NCBI RefSeq assembly: GCF_002575655.3
Contig: NC_053035.3
Location: 88,995,322-89,059,321 of the forward strand
Origin: Aegilops tauschii subsp. strangulata
Lineage: Eukaryota > Streptophyta > Magnoliopsida > Poales > Poaceae
DNA: 64,000 bases
Direction of reading: 5' to 3'
Positions 10,380 through 22,900 of this stretch are shown here, piece after piece. The notes below the pieces were generated by a model. The model worked only from the letters and a program-made list of their open reading frames with translations. It had not been told where the DNA came from and made no database searches. The number at the start of each line of letters is the position of its first letter. The first letter of the stretch is position 1. The translations under genes were made by a program, and so were the position numbers.

Positions 10380-13300
10380 TGTCACATCCTAGCTAGTTCA
10401 TGCATTAGAGTGCTGCATCATGTTTACTTTTTCCAGAAACTTGAAATGGGGATGACAGAAACCCCAGCACCCCCCTAAAAACAACTAGGGTTTACTAAAA
10501 TTATTTTCAATGAACCTGAAATGCCCTTCTAAAAAGTCCACCCTTTTTGTCTTGGGTTAGGACCTCTGACAAAATGGGTTCACAATTTTCTAGGACACAT
10601 AAGGTCACTGGATTAATTCTTTATCTATTTGCATTTGGGCATTTAAATGCTATAAAATAATTCAAATAATTCTGGATTTAAGTGAGGGCTGTTAGCAATA
10701 ATCCCAATAGAGCCCACAATTATTTGCAGGATTTTTGGAAACGTTTTAGTATTTTTAATAAAGCCCTACACTTACAGAAAAATAGAAAAGAAAATTAAAT
10801 AAAAAAGAGAGAGAGAGAGAGAGAAAGGCCAGGAGGCCACTTACCTGGCCGGGCCGGCCCATCTGGCCCGTGCCAGTCACCACCCACCTCTGCCAATAGG
10901 CAGAGGAGGGACACCGCGACCCTGCCGAGCTCGCCACGCCACCTCCCTGCCTGCCTGCGTCGCCGCGCCAGCGCGACGCCTCGAAGGGCCTCCTCGGCGC
11001 CGCCCCGAGCTCCTGGACACCCATTCGCCCCGCCTGCACCTCTCCGTCGCTCTCTCTTGCCATGGCCGAAGCAGCTGCCGTCGTCCCGCCGACGTACCCG
11101 CGCCCACCGTCGTCCTCACGCCGCTCCACCGTGTCCACAAGCTCCGCCTTCGTCCGCTATGCCGAGCCAGCCGAGCCCCGAGTGCTCGCATGCTCTGCAC
11201 CACCTCCACCGACCCCGTCTTCGTCGATCACCGCCAGAGATCCATCTCGCCGTCGCCACTGCAGCAGCTCGTCCCCGACCTCGCCGTCTGCTCCGTAGCA
11301 ACCACCGTGAGCCTGGCCACCTCCCTATCCTCTCCGTTCTCCCTCTCGAGCCCCGTAGCGACTGCACGAAGCTCACCCACACCCACCGCCGCCGAGCTCA
11401 TCGCCGACGAGGCTCCGGCCATGCAACGGCCACGCCACCTTGCCCGCTAACCTCACCGCACTCCCAGGAGGCCGTAGCCCCGCTCCACGCGCCTCGCCGT
11501 GCCTCCTAGCGACGAGCCCGAGCTCACCCGAGCTCCGGCCGCCGCCAAACTCGTCGCCGGCGTTGTTTCCGGTGACTCCGAGCCCAACCACCACTGGACG
11601 AGGCTCGTTCCCAGCTGCGCGTAGATAGCCTCCGCCGCTCTTTTGGTCACCGGAGCACGGATTCTGCAGCCTCCGCCGCTCTTTTGGTCACCGGAGCATG
11701 GATTCTGCAGCCTCCGCCGTGTCTGGACGTCGCCGGCGAGTCAGCGTGGTTTGACCACGGGTTTGACTCCCCAGAGTCACTGACATGTGGGCCCTGCCGT
11801 CTGGTCAAACCTGGGTTAGTTTTAAACTAATCCTAATTAACTTAATTAACTAACAGAGACACTGACACGCGGGCCCCACCGACCAGGTTTGACCTGGACC
11901 GCCAAGTTGACCGCTGACATCACCATGACGCACTGCTGACGCAATAAGTAATTTTCTAGAATTATTTTTATACAGGAAATTCCAGAAAATACTACAAACT
12001 TCAAAAAATCATAGAAATTAATCTGTACTGGTTTCATTCATGTTTAAGGAAGATAACCTGCTGTTTAGTGCAGAACAAGATAAAGCACTATTAAGGGCCA
12101 TTTATGAGCTTGGAATTTGAATCTTTGATTCAAAATGGTTCAAACCCATCTAGACTTAGTTGCATTAGCCCAATACACTCATTTTGCCATGTCTCATGCA
12201 TTCATCATATTGTTGCACTTTGTTTGGTGTTGATTGTATATCGGTGCAATCTGCGGCAGGTTCTGCCCCCGAAGGGTATCGCGAGTATCCAAACGAGGAG
12301 CAATACCAGTCCACGACCCGCAAGGCAAGCAACCCATTGATCATTTTGATACAAACCCTACTTCTCGCTTCTGCCCTCGTTTACTGTATTAAGCCAACGC
12401 GTTTCAAACTGCTGTGTGTTGCGGTAGTTGAACCCACTTCCTCTGCATGACCTGTCATTGCCACAGTAACTAGATGCAACCCACTAGCATGTGTAGGAGT
12501 TGATTGAGCCATGTTTGTGTTTCCTACCATGCTATGCTTGCTATGCTTAGAGTCGTGTCAGGTCTGGCTCATCAGGGTGATGAACTAGAGTGAATGGTTG
12601 TGTCGGTAATGAGAGTGAAGTGTTGAACATGATTTGGTAAAGGTATCGATGAGAGGCCATGTAGGAGTACATGGTGGGTTGTTTCATTGAGGCCGTCTTT
12701 AAGAACTGAGATCTGTATGCGTGATTTAAGATTCAGCTACTACCACACATTGGGATCCTTAATTGACTCTCTCGACTTATTAACCACCCCCGTCCTCTGT
12801 CCAGGAGTTGCAAGTAGTTTTTGGTGTTTGTAGTTGCTGGAGGCCGTGCGCAGCGCTGACCTTAGGGGTGGGCTGTGATGCGGTAGGCTCGTGGCACGGT
12901 GTACCGAGTCGCCCGTTTGGTGTCTCGGGAACCCTGCACACATCGTTTGGGGCCGTTGAGGACACCCTGGCCAGATTTCCTTGCGGATGGAACCTGAATA
13001 GGCGATAAACCTAGACTAGGGACTCGTGTGTTTAGTCAGGTCGTGGCCAACACCCTCGCTGGGCTTTCGCTTGAAGGTTGCCGAGTACATGTCGTGTAGC
13101 GGCGATAAGTGGTGGAAGCGTGTGTGAAGAAGTACACCCCTGCAGGGTATAAAACTATTCGAATAGCCGTGTCCGCAGTAAAGGACTACTTGATCGCTTA
13201 TGCAGTTCATAGACAAGTTAATGGTTACTACTAAAAGACTCAAGATAAGTGTGAGTACCGCGGATGGCTCTCTCGCGGGATGACGACGGAGGATCCACGG

Positions 13301-14401
13301 TGGAGTATTGAGATGGTGATTAGTGGACTCGTGTGCGAAAACTATTTTACAAGTGGTGTCTCGTAGGATAGCTTAGCCAAGATTCAAAGCTGGCTTGCTG
13401 CAATAACTCCACCACCTTCTTGAGAATGTGCATGTATAGTAGGATCTGTTGTAAGACTTGCTGAGTACCTTGTACTCATGTTGCTTTAATTACTGTTTTC
13501 AGACGACAACACCGTCTTTTCCGATGGGTTCTATGTGGATCTCGACGTTGACAAGTGACTTGCCACCCAGGTGGTTATATAAGCTTGTGAAGGGCCTATG
13601 TAGATAGACAGGCTTCGTCAAGCCTTCTTTCTTTCTAGTTGTCTGTACTCAGACAAGTTTTCTTCCGCATGTGCTTGTATGTTTGTATGACTTGAGTGTC
13701 GGGTCATGTGACCCCTATCTGTATGAACATGTGATGTATGGCTCTCTAGAGCTTTAAATAAAGTACTTTGAGTTGTAGAGTTTTGTTGTGATGCCATGTT
13801 GTATTTACACATATCGAGCATATTGTGTGTATGATTGAAATGCTTGGTATGTGTGGGATCCGACAATCTAGTTGTTTATCCTTGGCAGCCTCTCTTATGG
13901 GGAAATGTAGTTTAGTGCTTCCATGAGCCATAGTAGTCCGCTACAGCCCGGTTCACCGGAGTCCTGCTAGCCCAACACTACTGCTCCGGACACTTGACTG
14001 GCCGGCATGTGTTTCACTTCATTCCTGTGTCTGTCCCTTCGGGGAAATGTCACGCGGTGACATTCGGAGTCCTGCCTAGCCTGCTACAGCCTGGGTTCCC
14101 GGAGTCCTGTTAGCCCAGTGCTACAGCCCGGATTCACACGCTGCTGACCGACATGTTCGATGTTGATTCATGTATGCCTATGCCCGTAAGTTAGTGCCGC
14201 TTTGGGTTCACGACTAGCCATGTCGGCCCGGGTTCTTTGTCATATGGATGCTAGCGACGCTATCATATACGTGAGCCAAAAGGCGCAAACGGTCCCGGGC
14301 CATGTTAAGGCGACACCCGTGGGAATACCGTGCGTGAGGCCGCAAAGTGATATGAGGTGTTACCGGCTAGGTCGATGTGACTTGGAATCGGGGTCCTTAC
14401 A
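10380..14401 (+). repeat. 5' LTR of the chromovirus (4,022 bp)
   Basis: Against the 3' LTR the first ~350 bp show eight substitutions and two small indels. Layout: A+T-rich start, a (GA)n run at 10803-10826, a GC-rich block with many spurious frames (10.85-11.75 kb), then a long A+T-neutral tail. Two private changes are seen: a 41-bp tandem duplication around 11628-11709, and loss of about 55 bp near 12029 that the 3' LTR retains. Confidence 0.95.
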
Positions 14402-14405
14402 GCGT

Positions 14406-14417
14406 TGGCATCAGAGC
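14406..14417 (+). promoter_or_regulatory. Primer-binding site
   Basis: TGGCATCAGAGC begins 4 bp after the LTR end. It matches the usual plant initiator-tRNA-Met site TGGTATCAGAGC with one T-to-C change. Confidence 0.85.
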
Positions 14418-14841
14418 TGGACTGCCTGTAGGTGCGTTAAGCCAAACTGGTCGATGTCGAGTCTAGAAATGCTTTAGTTATATGTAGGGGAATTGATTGT
14501 GGGAGGGAACGTAAGGCTCTTTTTACTCCTTTACCTTATGCCCTTTGATCTGAGTCATTCTCTTCTCATTCTACGTGGGTTAAGGACTAGGCTCTCTTCT
14601 CTCTATCAGGTTCACGTGTTACCAATCTGTAGTAACTTATAGGATTGTTGGTTACAAGCCTCAGTTCAGTTTCTACTACTTTTAGTATGTTGCCAGTTGA
14701 ACCAGAACCTTGATATGATGTTGTTGGTGGTATTGCAAACTGTTGTGAATGTCTCAAATCTTTTTCTGAGCATTTACAGCCGTTATGCTGTCCGATTTCT
14801 CCTAGAAAATTCTAATGCCTTTACATCATTTCGTGCTTTAG

Positions 14842-15615
14842 ATGGCCACCCGTTCCCAGAATCAAGTGGTTCGTCTGACTCGGTGCCTCGATGTACCTGG
14901 TCACACGGCCATGCTGGTCCGGGTGATGATCGAGACAGGCTATCGGTGGGATCCTGAGTATACCGTCGAGGAGCAGTTTCGAGACTTTAATCAAAGCCAA
15001 TATCTTTGTACAGTCAGGATATACCCTTCCTACCCCGGAGCTACTGAACCCCTCCATTGCTCTCATGGACTTGGGGTTACCATCGAGATGTCCGTGCCGG
15101 ACGCAGCTTATTCGATGATGACTATCATACGAGCTAGAACTGCCTTGCTTCGGAACACTGACTTCCGCTATATGCCAGCAGCACTCCCTGGGGCACAAGG
15201 GTACTATCAGGCTATTTACTGTGACTCTACCCATGAGGATTCACTACTCCGCACCACCACCAAGATGCTTGAGGACAAGGACCGTGAGAATCGTGCCTTG
15301 CGAATGGAGCTCTGCAACGCTCGTTCTGATCACTGGGCCACTCTGACATGGTTTGCACCTGCCGTGTAGGCTGGGTATATGGACATGAGGGACTTGTACC
15401 CCGTGCGGTCTGATGTGCCAGATTGTATGGACTCGCGTGATGTAGGAGGCATCACCCCTCCTCATGGACCCCGTCTGCCACCGTTTGTTGGACCAAGGCC
15501 ACATCTGAGTCCTTATGGACCGCAAGCTCCACAGGACAGACTGTTTCCAGATGAACATGTTCAGCTTCCAGGACATGGTGGTAATCTTTATGAAGATTAC
15601 TACGGAGACGTCTGA
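14842..15615 (+). pseudogene. Additional ORF upstream of gag in the chromovirus
   Basis: An ATG at 14842 opens MATRSQNQVVRLTRCLDVPG and runs 175 codons to TAG at 15367. The same frame continues through AGYMDMRDLYPVRSD to a natural stop at 15613-15615, giving 256 codons if the single TAG (likely CAG originally) is discounted. The first two thirds look globular, with GYRWDPEYTVEEQFRDF and an Ala/Arg-rich helix near AYSMMTIIRARTALL. A short charged, coiled-coil-like stretch follows (TTTKMLEDKDRENRALRMEL), then a Pro/Gly-rich tail. It has no gag, protease or pol motif. Additional ORFs are documented in plant LTR retrotransposons, but I cannot name a function for this one. Confidence 0.7.
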
Positions 15616-15963
15616 GATGGTAGTAGTGTCACTAGTATTGTAACAGTTGTATTCTCCACAGTCCTGCGTGACTCGTGGGATACGACTTGGTGTGTATCAT
15701 GTTCCGGAGGTGTAGAAAAATAATGTATAGGAGCTTGGAATGCCTTCGATGAGATGTAACGTCTTGCGCTGTAGTTGTACTTTCGCCTGGGTTTGTACTA
15801 AACTATGTACGGTGTGTATGACCATTGGTATATATATGGCAGTTTCTATATTACCATGTCATACGGATGAACATCTCTGCATTCCGTGTTATCCATTACA
15901 TTCCGCACTTCCTTGCCAAGATTTCGCCATCCTTGTCTAAACCGTTGTCTTGTTTTTCCTAGG

Positions 15964-17391
15964 ATGGTCAACACCCGCAACAACCCTGCTGTCCAGGCGC
16001 AGGGTGAAGCCAGTGCAGCTAGGGATGAGAATCTGCCTCAACCGCCTTCTCTGGCCGAAGTTATGCTGGAGGCGGAAAGAAACAAGCGTGAGACCAACCG
16101 CTTGCTAGAGCGAATTGAGCAGAATACTGCACGTCACCAGAGGAACGAATTGGTGTCACTCAATGACTTTGTCAGGTTGTACCCACCGAAATTTAACCAT
16201 TCCGTCGAGCCCCTCGATGTGGATGATTGGCTTCGCAGCATCACCCATAAGCTACGTTCTGCCAACGTAGCCGAAGCTGATAAGGTTACCTACGCTGCCT
16301 ATCACCTCGAAGGCCCTGCTAGCCTTTGGTGGGAAAACTTTGAGGCTATGCGCCCAGCCGGCCAAATCACTACTTGGGTTGAATTCAGCAAGGCTTTCCG
16401 TGAGCATCACATTCCGGAGGGTCTCATGGATCGTAAGCGGGAAGAATTCTACAACTTCACCCAAGGCAGATTGACTGTGGATGCATACAGCCGTGAGTTT
16501 GGAAATCTAGCACGCTATGCTCCTAAAGAGGTATCCACCGACGCCAAGAAGCTGGCAAGGTTCCGCAACGGACTTAGCCCCGAGCTTCGCTGTGATCTTC
16601 GTCTGCATGAGTGCACCTCCTTCCAGAAGCTCGTCAATAAGGCCATCAGTGCTGAGACAGGTCAGACTGACTATGACGCTTCACGCAAGCACTCCCGTGA
16701 CTTTGGCTCCTCATCCGGCTCTGGATCTCAGAAGCGCTGGGTCTGGATTCCAAACACAACTCTGCCACCTAGGTTCCCTCCGAGGTCATCCTTTGAGGCG
16801 CCTCGCCCCAACCAGCAGTATGCACCGCCCAAGGTCTATGGTGGCCCCGCTGCTAATGCTGCTCCACGCCCCAATGTTGTGACATGCTTCAAGTGTGGAG
16901 AAACGGGTCACTATCTGCGCAAGTGCCCCAAGAACAACCCCAATCAACCTGGAAAGTCCGTTGGCCGTGGTAAGCCAGCAGGAAAGACTTACTACGCCAA
17001 GCCAGCCACCACTGCACGTGGCCATGTCAACTATGTCTCAGCTGAAGAAACTCATGAGGACCCCAACGTCGTCCTTGGTACGCTCCTTGTTAATTGCCAT
17101 CCGGCAACTGTTCTTTTCGATACTGGAGCATCTCATTCATTTATCTCTGAGAGCTATGCTCGATTGCACAACACCACATTTTGTGACATGCCCACCTCCA
17201 TGGTAATTCAAACCCCTGGTTCTAAATGGCAAACCTCTAGGATAAGCCATGGAAATGAAATTCTTGTCGACAGATTGGTCTTCCTTGCATCACTAATAGC
17301 TCTCAAGTCCTCGGACATAAACATCATCTTGGGTATGGACTGGATGTCAGCCCATTATGCTAAGATAGATTGTGCTACTAGAACTGTTTAA
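15964..17391 (+). CDS. gag-pro: Gag-protease of the chromovirus
   Basis: The start is the ATG at 15964 (MVNTRNNPAVQAQGE), preferred over an upstream in-frame ATG because the family normally begins this way. The retrotransposon gag domain spans about residues 88-190 (WLRSITHKLRSANVAEADKV ... EFSKAFREHHIPEG). A CCHC zinc knuckle C-x2-C-x4-H-x4-C lies at residues 308-321. The aspartic protease follows with DTGASHSFIS at residue 386 and ILGMDWM near the end. Gag packages the RNA and the protease would process the polyprotein. The frame ends at TAA (17389), but the next codons [11 protein letters not shown] continue the same frame into RT, so the TAA is probably a mutated CAA within one gag-pol polyprotein. 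Confidence 0.93.
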   Translation: MVNTRNNPAVQAQGEASAARDENLPQPPSLAEVMLEAERNKRETNRLLERIEQNTARHQRNELVSLNDFVRLYPPKFNHSVEPLDVDDWLRSITHKLRSANVAEADKVTYAAYHLEGPASLWWENFEAMRPAGQITTWVEFSKAFREHHIPEGLMDRKREEFYNFTQGRLTVDAYSREFGNLARYAPKEVSTDAKKLARFRNGLSPELRCDLRLHECTSFQKLVNKAISAETGQTDYDASRKHSRDFGSSSGSGSQKRWVWIPNTTLPPRFPPRSSFEAPRPNQQYAPPKVYGGPAANAAPRPNVVTCFKCGETGHYLRKCPKNNPNQPGKSVGRGKPAGKTYYAKPATTARGHVNYVSAEETHEDPNVVLGTLLVNCHPATVLFDTGASHSFISESYARLHNTTFCDMPTSMVIQTPGSKWQTSRISHGNEILVDRLVFLASLIALKSSDINIILGMDWMSAHYAKIDCATRTV

Positions 17392-18756
17392 CTCACCCAT
17401 CCATCGGGCAGGACAGTTAATGTTATGACCCGAGTGTCTGAGCGTCAACTCTACTCCCTAAATGCCAACCCTCTTCCAGACCTTGAAGATATTCTGGTAG
17501 ACCGTGACTTCCCGGATGTCTTTCCAGAAGAACTGCCAGGTATTCCACCTGACAGGTATGTCGAGTTCTTGATAGACCTTGTTCCAGGAACCGTCCCAAT
17601 CTCCAGAAGACCCTATAAGATGGCACCCCTAGAACTAGCCGAGCTTAAGAAACAACTCGATGAGTCCTTGAAAAAGGGTTTCATCCGTCCTAGTTCTTCT
17701 CCGTGGGCTTGCCCCGTCCTCTTCGTCAAGAAGAAGGATGGAACGGATCGGATGGTTGTGGATTACCGACCTGTCAACTTGGTCACTATCAAGAACAAGT
17801 ATCCGCTTCCCAAGATCAACGATCTGTATGATCAGCTCACTGGATCCTCAGTCTTTTCCAACATGGATTTGAGGTTGGGCTACCATCAAATCAAAATCAA
17901 GAACGAGGACATTCCTAAAACGGCCTTTGTTACTAGTTATGGCCAATACGAGTACACCGTCATGTCCTTCGGTTTAACTAATGCTCCAGCCACTTTCTCT
18001 CGGTTAATGAACTCGATATTCATGGAGTATTTGGATAAATTCGTCGTGGTATACCTCGATGATATACTCATCTACTCCAAGAATGAGGAAGAACATGCTG
18101 AGCATCTAAGGCTAGTATTGACGAAACTTCGAGAGCATCGCCTTTATGCCAAATTCTCCAAGTGTGAATTCTGGTTGCCCGAAGTGACCTATCTAGGCCA
18201 TGTAATCTCTGGTAAGGGTATTGCTGTCAATCCCCAGCGAGTTCAAGCCGTCCTTGATTGGACTCCACCTGAAACGGTCAAGCAAGTTCGGAGTTTCCTT
18301 GGCTTAGCGAGCTACTGTCGCTGTTTCGTCGAGAATTTCTCCAAGGTTGCTAAACCTCTAACTGAACTCCTCAAGAAAGATAAAAAGTTCGAGTGGACCC
18401 CACAGTGCGAGTTCAGCTTTCAGGAACTGAAAAGACGCCTGACATCTGCTCCCGTACTTGTGCCACCAGATTTTTCTAAGGACTTTGTTATCTATTGCGA
18501 CGCCTCGCGACAAGGACTAGGTGGCATACTTATGCAAGATCGTCATGTGATTGCCTACGCTTCTCGACAGTTGCGTCCACATGAGGATAACTATCCCACA
18601 CATGATCTAGAGCTTGCAGCTGTAGTCCATGCACTCAAAACATGGCGACATTACCTTCTTGGTAATCGTTGCGAGATTTACACCGATCACCAAAGTCCAA
18701 AATACATCTTCACCCAACCGGATTTGAATTTTGGAAAAGACGTTGGGTTGAGTTGA
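17392..18756 (+). pseudogene. pol: Reverse transcriptase-RNase H of the chromovirus
   Basis: Continues the gag-pro frame after the TAA. RT motifs are intact: [60 protein letters not shown] (catalytic YLDD at 18052-18063) and [10 protein letters not shown]. RNase H follows with acidic residues in [23 protein letters not shown] and IYTDHQS. Just after this, at about 18725-18745, the sequence [10 protein letters not shown] replaces the expected Arg-rich segment and the frame is lost; the correct continuation [20 protein letters not shown] is in another frame. The RT-RNase H block alone could still encode folded domains. Confidence 0.9.
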
Positions 18757-19485
18757 TTACAGATTACGACCTAGGAATAACTTACACCCCGGGCAAAGCC
18801 AATGTCATGGCCGATGCGCTAAGTCGTAAATATTATTGTAACAACTTGATGTTACAACAAAGTCAACCACTTCTCCACGAGGAATTCTGTAAGCTTAACC
18901 TTCACATTGTTCGGAGTTTCCTACCTGTTCGTGAGAGTATAACCGCTAGCCAGCTAGCTGACTTGTACATCTCCCGAATAGTGTCTCTTCATGGTGTTCC
19001 ATTGGAAATTAACTCAGACCGTGGAAGTCTCTTCACCTCTCGATTTTGGGAAAGTTTCTAAAATGCTATGGGAACTCGTCTCTCCTTTAGCACCGCCTTC
19101 AACCCCCAATCAAGTGGTCAAGTAGAACGAGTCAATCAAATTCTGGAGGATATGCTTCGAGCTTCTGTCATCTCTTTCGGTATGGATTGGGAGAAATGCC
19201 TTCCATTCGCCGAGTTCGCTTATAACAATACCTCAGGCTAGCTTGGGCAAAGCCCCTTTCGAGGTTCTCTATGGACAAAGATGTCGAACGCCTCTTAACT
19301 GGTCAGAAACCGGGGAAAGACAACTCTTTGGCCCGGATATGATTCCGGAAGCAGAAGAGCAGGTTCGCATTATTCGTGAGAAATTGAAAACAGCCCAATC
19401 TCGTCAAAAGAGCCAATATGACTGCAAACATAAGGCTATAACTTTTGAGGTTGACGAGAAGGCTTACCTTCGGGTACTCCTTTGA
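18757..19485 (+). pseudogene. Integrase remnant with internal deletion
   Basis: After GKANVMADALSRKYY and LNLHIV the sequence jumps directly to RSFLPVRESITASQLADLYI. The HHCC zinc finger and first catalytic Asp of integrase, normally between these, are missing, a loss of roughly 150-200 residues. The second Asp (INSDRGSLFTSRFWESF) and Glu (SSGQVERVNQ) regions remain. TAA at 19059 (probably from CAA) and a frameshift near 19238 (SLGKAPFEVLYGQRCRTPLN resumes in a new frame) also break it. Confidence 0.88.
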
Positions 19486-19900
19486 AGGGAACCCATCGAT
19501 TCGGTATCAAAGGCAAATTGGCTCCTCGTTACATTGGACCATTTCGCATTCTTGCCAAACGAGGAGAAGTTGCCTACCAATTGGGACTACCTCCGCATCT
19601 CTCCAGAGTCCACGATGTCTTCCACGTTTCTCAACTCAGGCGTTGCTTCTTGGATCCTATCCGTGGAGTGGACCACGAAACGCTTGATCTTCAAGATAAT
19701 CTCACATATCGGGAATATCCCGTTCGAATCCTTGATCAAGCCGAGCGTACCACTCAACGTCATAATATAGGTTTCTCAAGGTTCAATGGTCGCACCCTTC
19801 TGAGAAAGAAGCAACTTGGGAAAGGGAGGACCGTCTTTGACTTGAGTACCCCACCTTCTTTCCGGAAGATCCTAAATCTTGGGACGAGATTCTTTTGAGT
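19486..19900 (+). pseudogene. Integrase C-terminus and chromodomain of the chromovirus
   Basis: GKLAPRYIGPFRILAKRGEV and HLSRVHDVFHVSQLRRCFLD form the integrase C-terminal module. YREYPVRILDQAERTT opens a chromodomain. The frame then shifts: in another frame FLKVQWSHPSEKEATWERED gives the rest of the chromodomain. A chromodomain at this place defines chromoviruses and is thought to direct integration to heterochromatin. Confidence 0.85.
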
Positions 19901-19910
19901 GCGGGTGAGT

Positions 19911-22900
19911 TGTCACATCCTAGCTAGTTCATGCATTAGAGTGTTGCATCATGTTTACTTTTTCCAGAAACTTGAAATGGGGATGACAGAAAACCGAGCA
20001 CCCCCCTGAAAACCACTAGGGTTTACTAAAATTATTTTCAATGAACCTGAAATGCCCTTCTAAAAAGTCCACCCTTTTTGTCTTGGGTTAGGACCTCTGA
20101 CAAAATGGGTTCACAATTTTCTAGGACACATAAGGTCACTGGATTAATTCTTTATCTATTTGCATTTGGGCATTTAAATGCTATAAAATAATTCAAATGC
20201 CCAAATAATTCTGGATTTAAGTGAGGGCTGTTAGGAATAATCCCAACAGAGCCACAATTATTTGCGGGATTTTTGGAAACGTTTTAGTATTTTTAATAAA
20301 GCCCTACACTTACAGAAAAATAGAAAAGCAAATTAAATAAAAAAAAGAGAGAGAAAGGCCAGGAGGCCACTTACCTGGCCGGCCGGCCCATCTGGCCCGT
20401 GCCAGTCACCACCCACCTCTGCCAGTAGGCAGAGGAGGGACACCGCGACGCCGCCAAGCTCGCCACGCCACCTCCCTGCCTGCCTGCGTCGCCGCACTAG
20501 CGCGACGCCTCGAAGGGCCTCCTCGGCGCCGCCCCGAGCCCCTGGACACCCATTCGCCCCCCTGCACCTCTCCCTCGCTCTCTCTCGCCATGGCCGAAGC
20601 AGCCGCCGTTGTCCCGCCAACGTAGCCGCGCCCACCGTCGTCCTCGCGCCGCTCCAGCGTGTCCACAAGCTCCGCCTTCGTCCGCTACGCCGAGCCAGCC
20701 GAGCCCCGAGCGCTCGCACGCTCTGCACCGCCTCCACCGACCCCGTCTACGTCAATCACCGCCGGAGATCCATCTCGCCGACGCCACTGCAGCAGCTCGT
20801 CCCCGACCTCGCCGTCTGCTCCGTCGCAACCACCGTGAGCCTGGCCACCTCCCTATCCTCTCCGCTCTCCCTCTCGAGCCCCGTAGCCACTGCACGAAGC
20901 TCACCCGCACCCACCGCCGCGAAGCTCGTCGCCGACGAGGCTCTGGCCATGCAACGGCCACGCCACCATGCCCGCTAACCTCACCGCACTCCCAGGAGGC
21001 CGTAGCCCCGCTCCACGCGCCTCGCCGTGCCTCCTAGCGACGAGCCCGAGCTCACCCGAGCTCTGGCCGCCACCAAACTCGTCGCTGGCATTGTTTCTGG
21101 CGACTCCGATCCCAACCACCACCACCACTGGACGTGGCTCATTCCCAGCAGCGCGTAGATAACCTCCGCCGCTCTTTTGGTCACCGGAGCACTGATTCCG
21201 CAGCCTCCGCCGCGTCTGGACGTCGCCGGCGGCTAAACACCGGCGAGTCACCATGGTTTGCCCACGGGTTTGACTCCCCAGAGTCACTGACATGTGGGCC
21301 CTACCGTCTGGCCAAACCTGGGTTAGTTTTAAACTAATCCTAATTAACTTAATTAACTAACAGAGACACTGACACGTGGGCCCCACCGACCAGGTTTGAC
21401 CTGGACCGCCCAGTTGACCGCTGATGTCACCATGACGCACTGCTGACGCAATAAGTAATTTTCTGGAATTATTATTATACAGGAAATTCCAGAAAATACT
21501 ACAAACTTCAAAAAATCATAGAAATTAATCTGTAACTCCAGATGCAAAGATTTATATATGAATTTTGATCAGAAAAATCCAATTTTTCCATCTATAATGG
21601 TTTCATGCATGTTTAAGCAAGCTAAACAGCTATTTAGTGCAGAACAAGATAAAGCACTATTAAGGGCCATTTATGAGCTTGGAATTTGAATCTTTGATTC
21701 AAAATGGATCAAACCCATCTGGTCTTAGTTGCATTAGCCCAATACACTCATTTTTCCATGTCTCATGCATGCATCATATTGTTGCACTTTGTTTGGTGTT
21801 GATTGTATGTCGATGCTCTCTGCGGCAGGTTCTGCCCCCGAAGGGTATCGCGAGTATCCAAACGAGGAGCAATACCAGTCCACGGACCCGCAAGGCAAGC
21901 AACCCATTGATCATTTCGATACAAACCCAACTTCTCGCTTCTGCTCTCGTTTACTGCATTAAGACAACACGTTTCAAACTGCTGTGTGATGCGGTAGTTG
22001 AACCCACTTCCTCTGCATGACCTGTCATTGCCACAGTAACTAGATGAAACCACTAGCATGTGTAGGAGTTGATTGATCCATGTTTGTGTTTCCTACCATG
22101 CTATGCTTGCTATGCTTAGAGTCGTGTCAGGTCTGGCTCATCAGGGTGATGAACTAGAGTGAATGGTTGTGTCGGTAATGAGAGTGAAGTGTTGAACATG
22201 ATTTGGTAAAGGTATCGATGAGAGGCCATGTAGGAGTACATGGTGGGTTGTTTCATTGAGGTCGTCTTTAAGAACTGAGATCTGTATGCGTGATTTAAGA
22301 TTCAGCTACTACCACACATTGGGATCCTTAATTGACTCTCTCGACTTATTAACCACCCCCGTCCTCTGTCCAGGAGTTGCAAGTAGTTTCTCGTGTTTGT
22401 AGTTGCTGGAGGCCGTGTGTAGCGCTGACCTTAGGGGTGGGCTGTGATGCGGTAGGCTCATGGCACGGTGTACCGAGTCGCCCGTTTGGTGTCTCGGGAA
22501 CCCTGCACACATCGTTTGGGGCCGTTGAGGACACCCCGGCCGGATTTCCTCGCGGATGGAACCCGAATAGGCGATAAACCTAGACTAGGGACTCGTGTGT
22601 TTAGTCAGGTCGTGGCCGACACCCTCGCTGGGCTTCCACTTGAAGGTTGCCGAGTACATGTCGTGTAGCGGCGATAAGTGGTGGAAGCGTGTGTGAAGAA
22701 GTACACCCCTGCAGGGTATAAAACTATTCGAATAGCCGTGTCCGCGGTAAAGGACTACTTGGTCGCTTATGCAGTTCATAGACAAGTTAATGGTTACTAC
22801 TAAAAGACTCAAGATAAGTGTGAGTACCGCGGATGGCTCTCTCGCGGGATGACGAGGGAGGATCCACGGTGGAGTATTGATGGTGATTAGTGGACTTGTG

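Noticed and set aside
11057..11509. 150-codon plus-strand frame in the chromovirus 5' LTR (and its counterpart 20609-21037)
   Set aside because: GC-rich LTR block in which all six frames stay open. The two LTR copies differ by frame-disrupting changes, and there is no domain.
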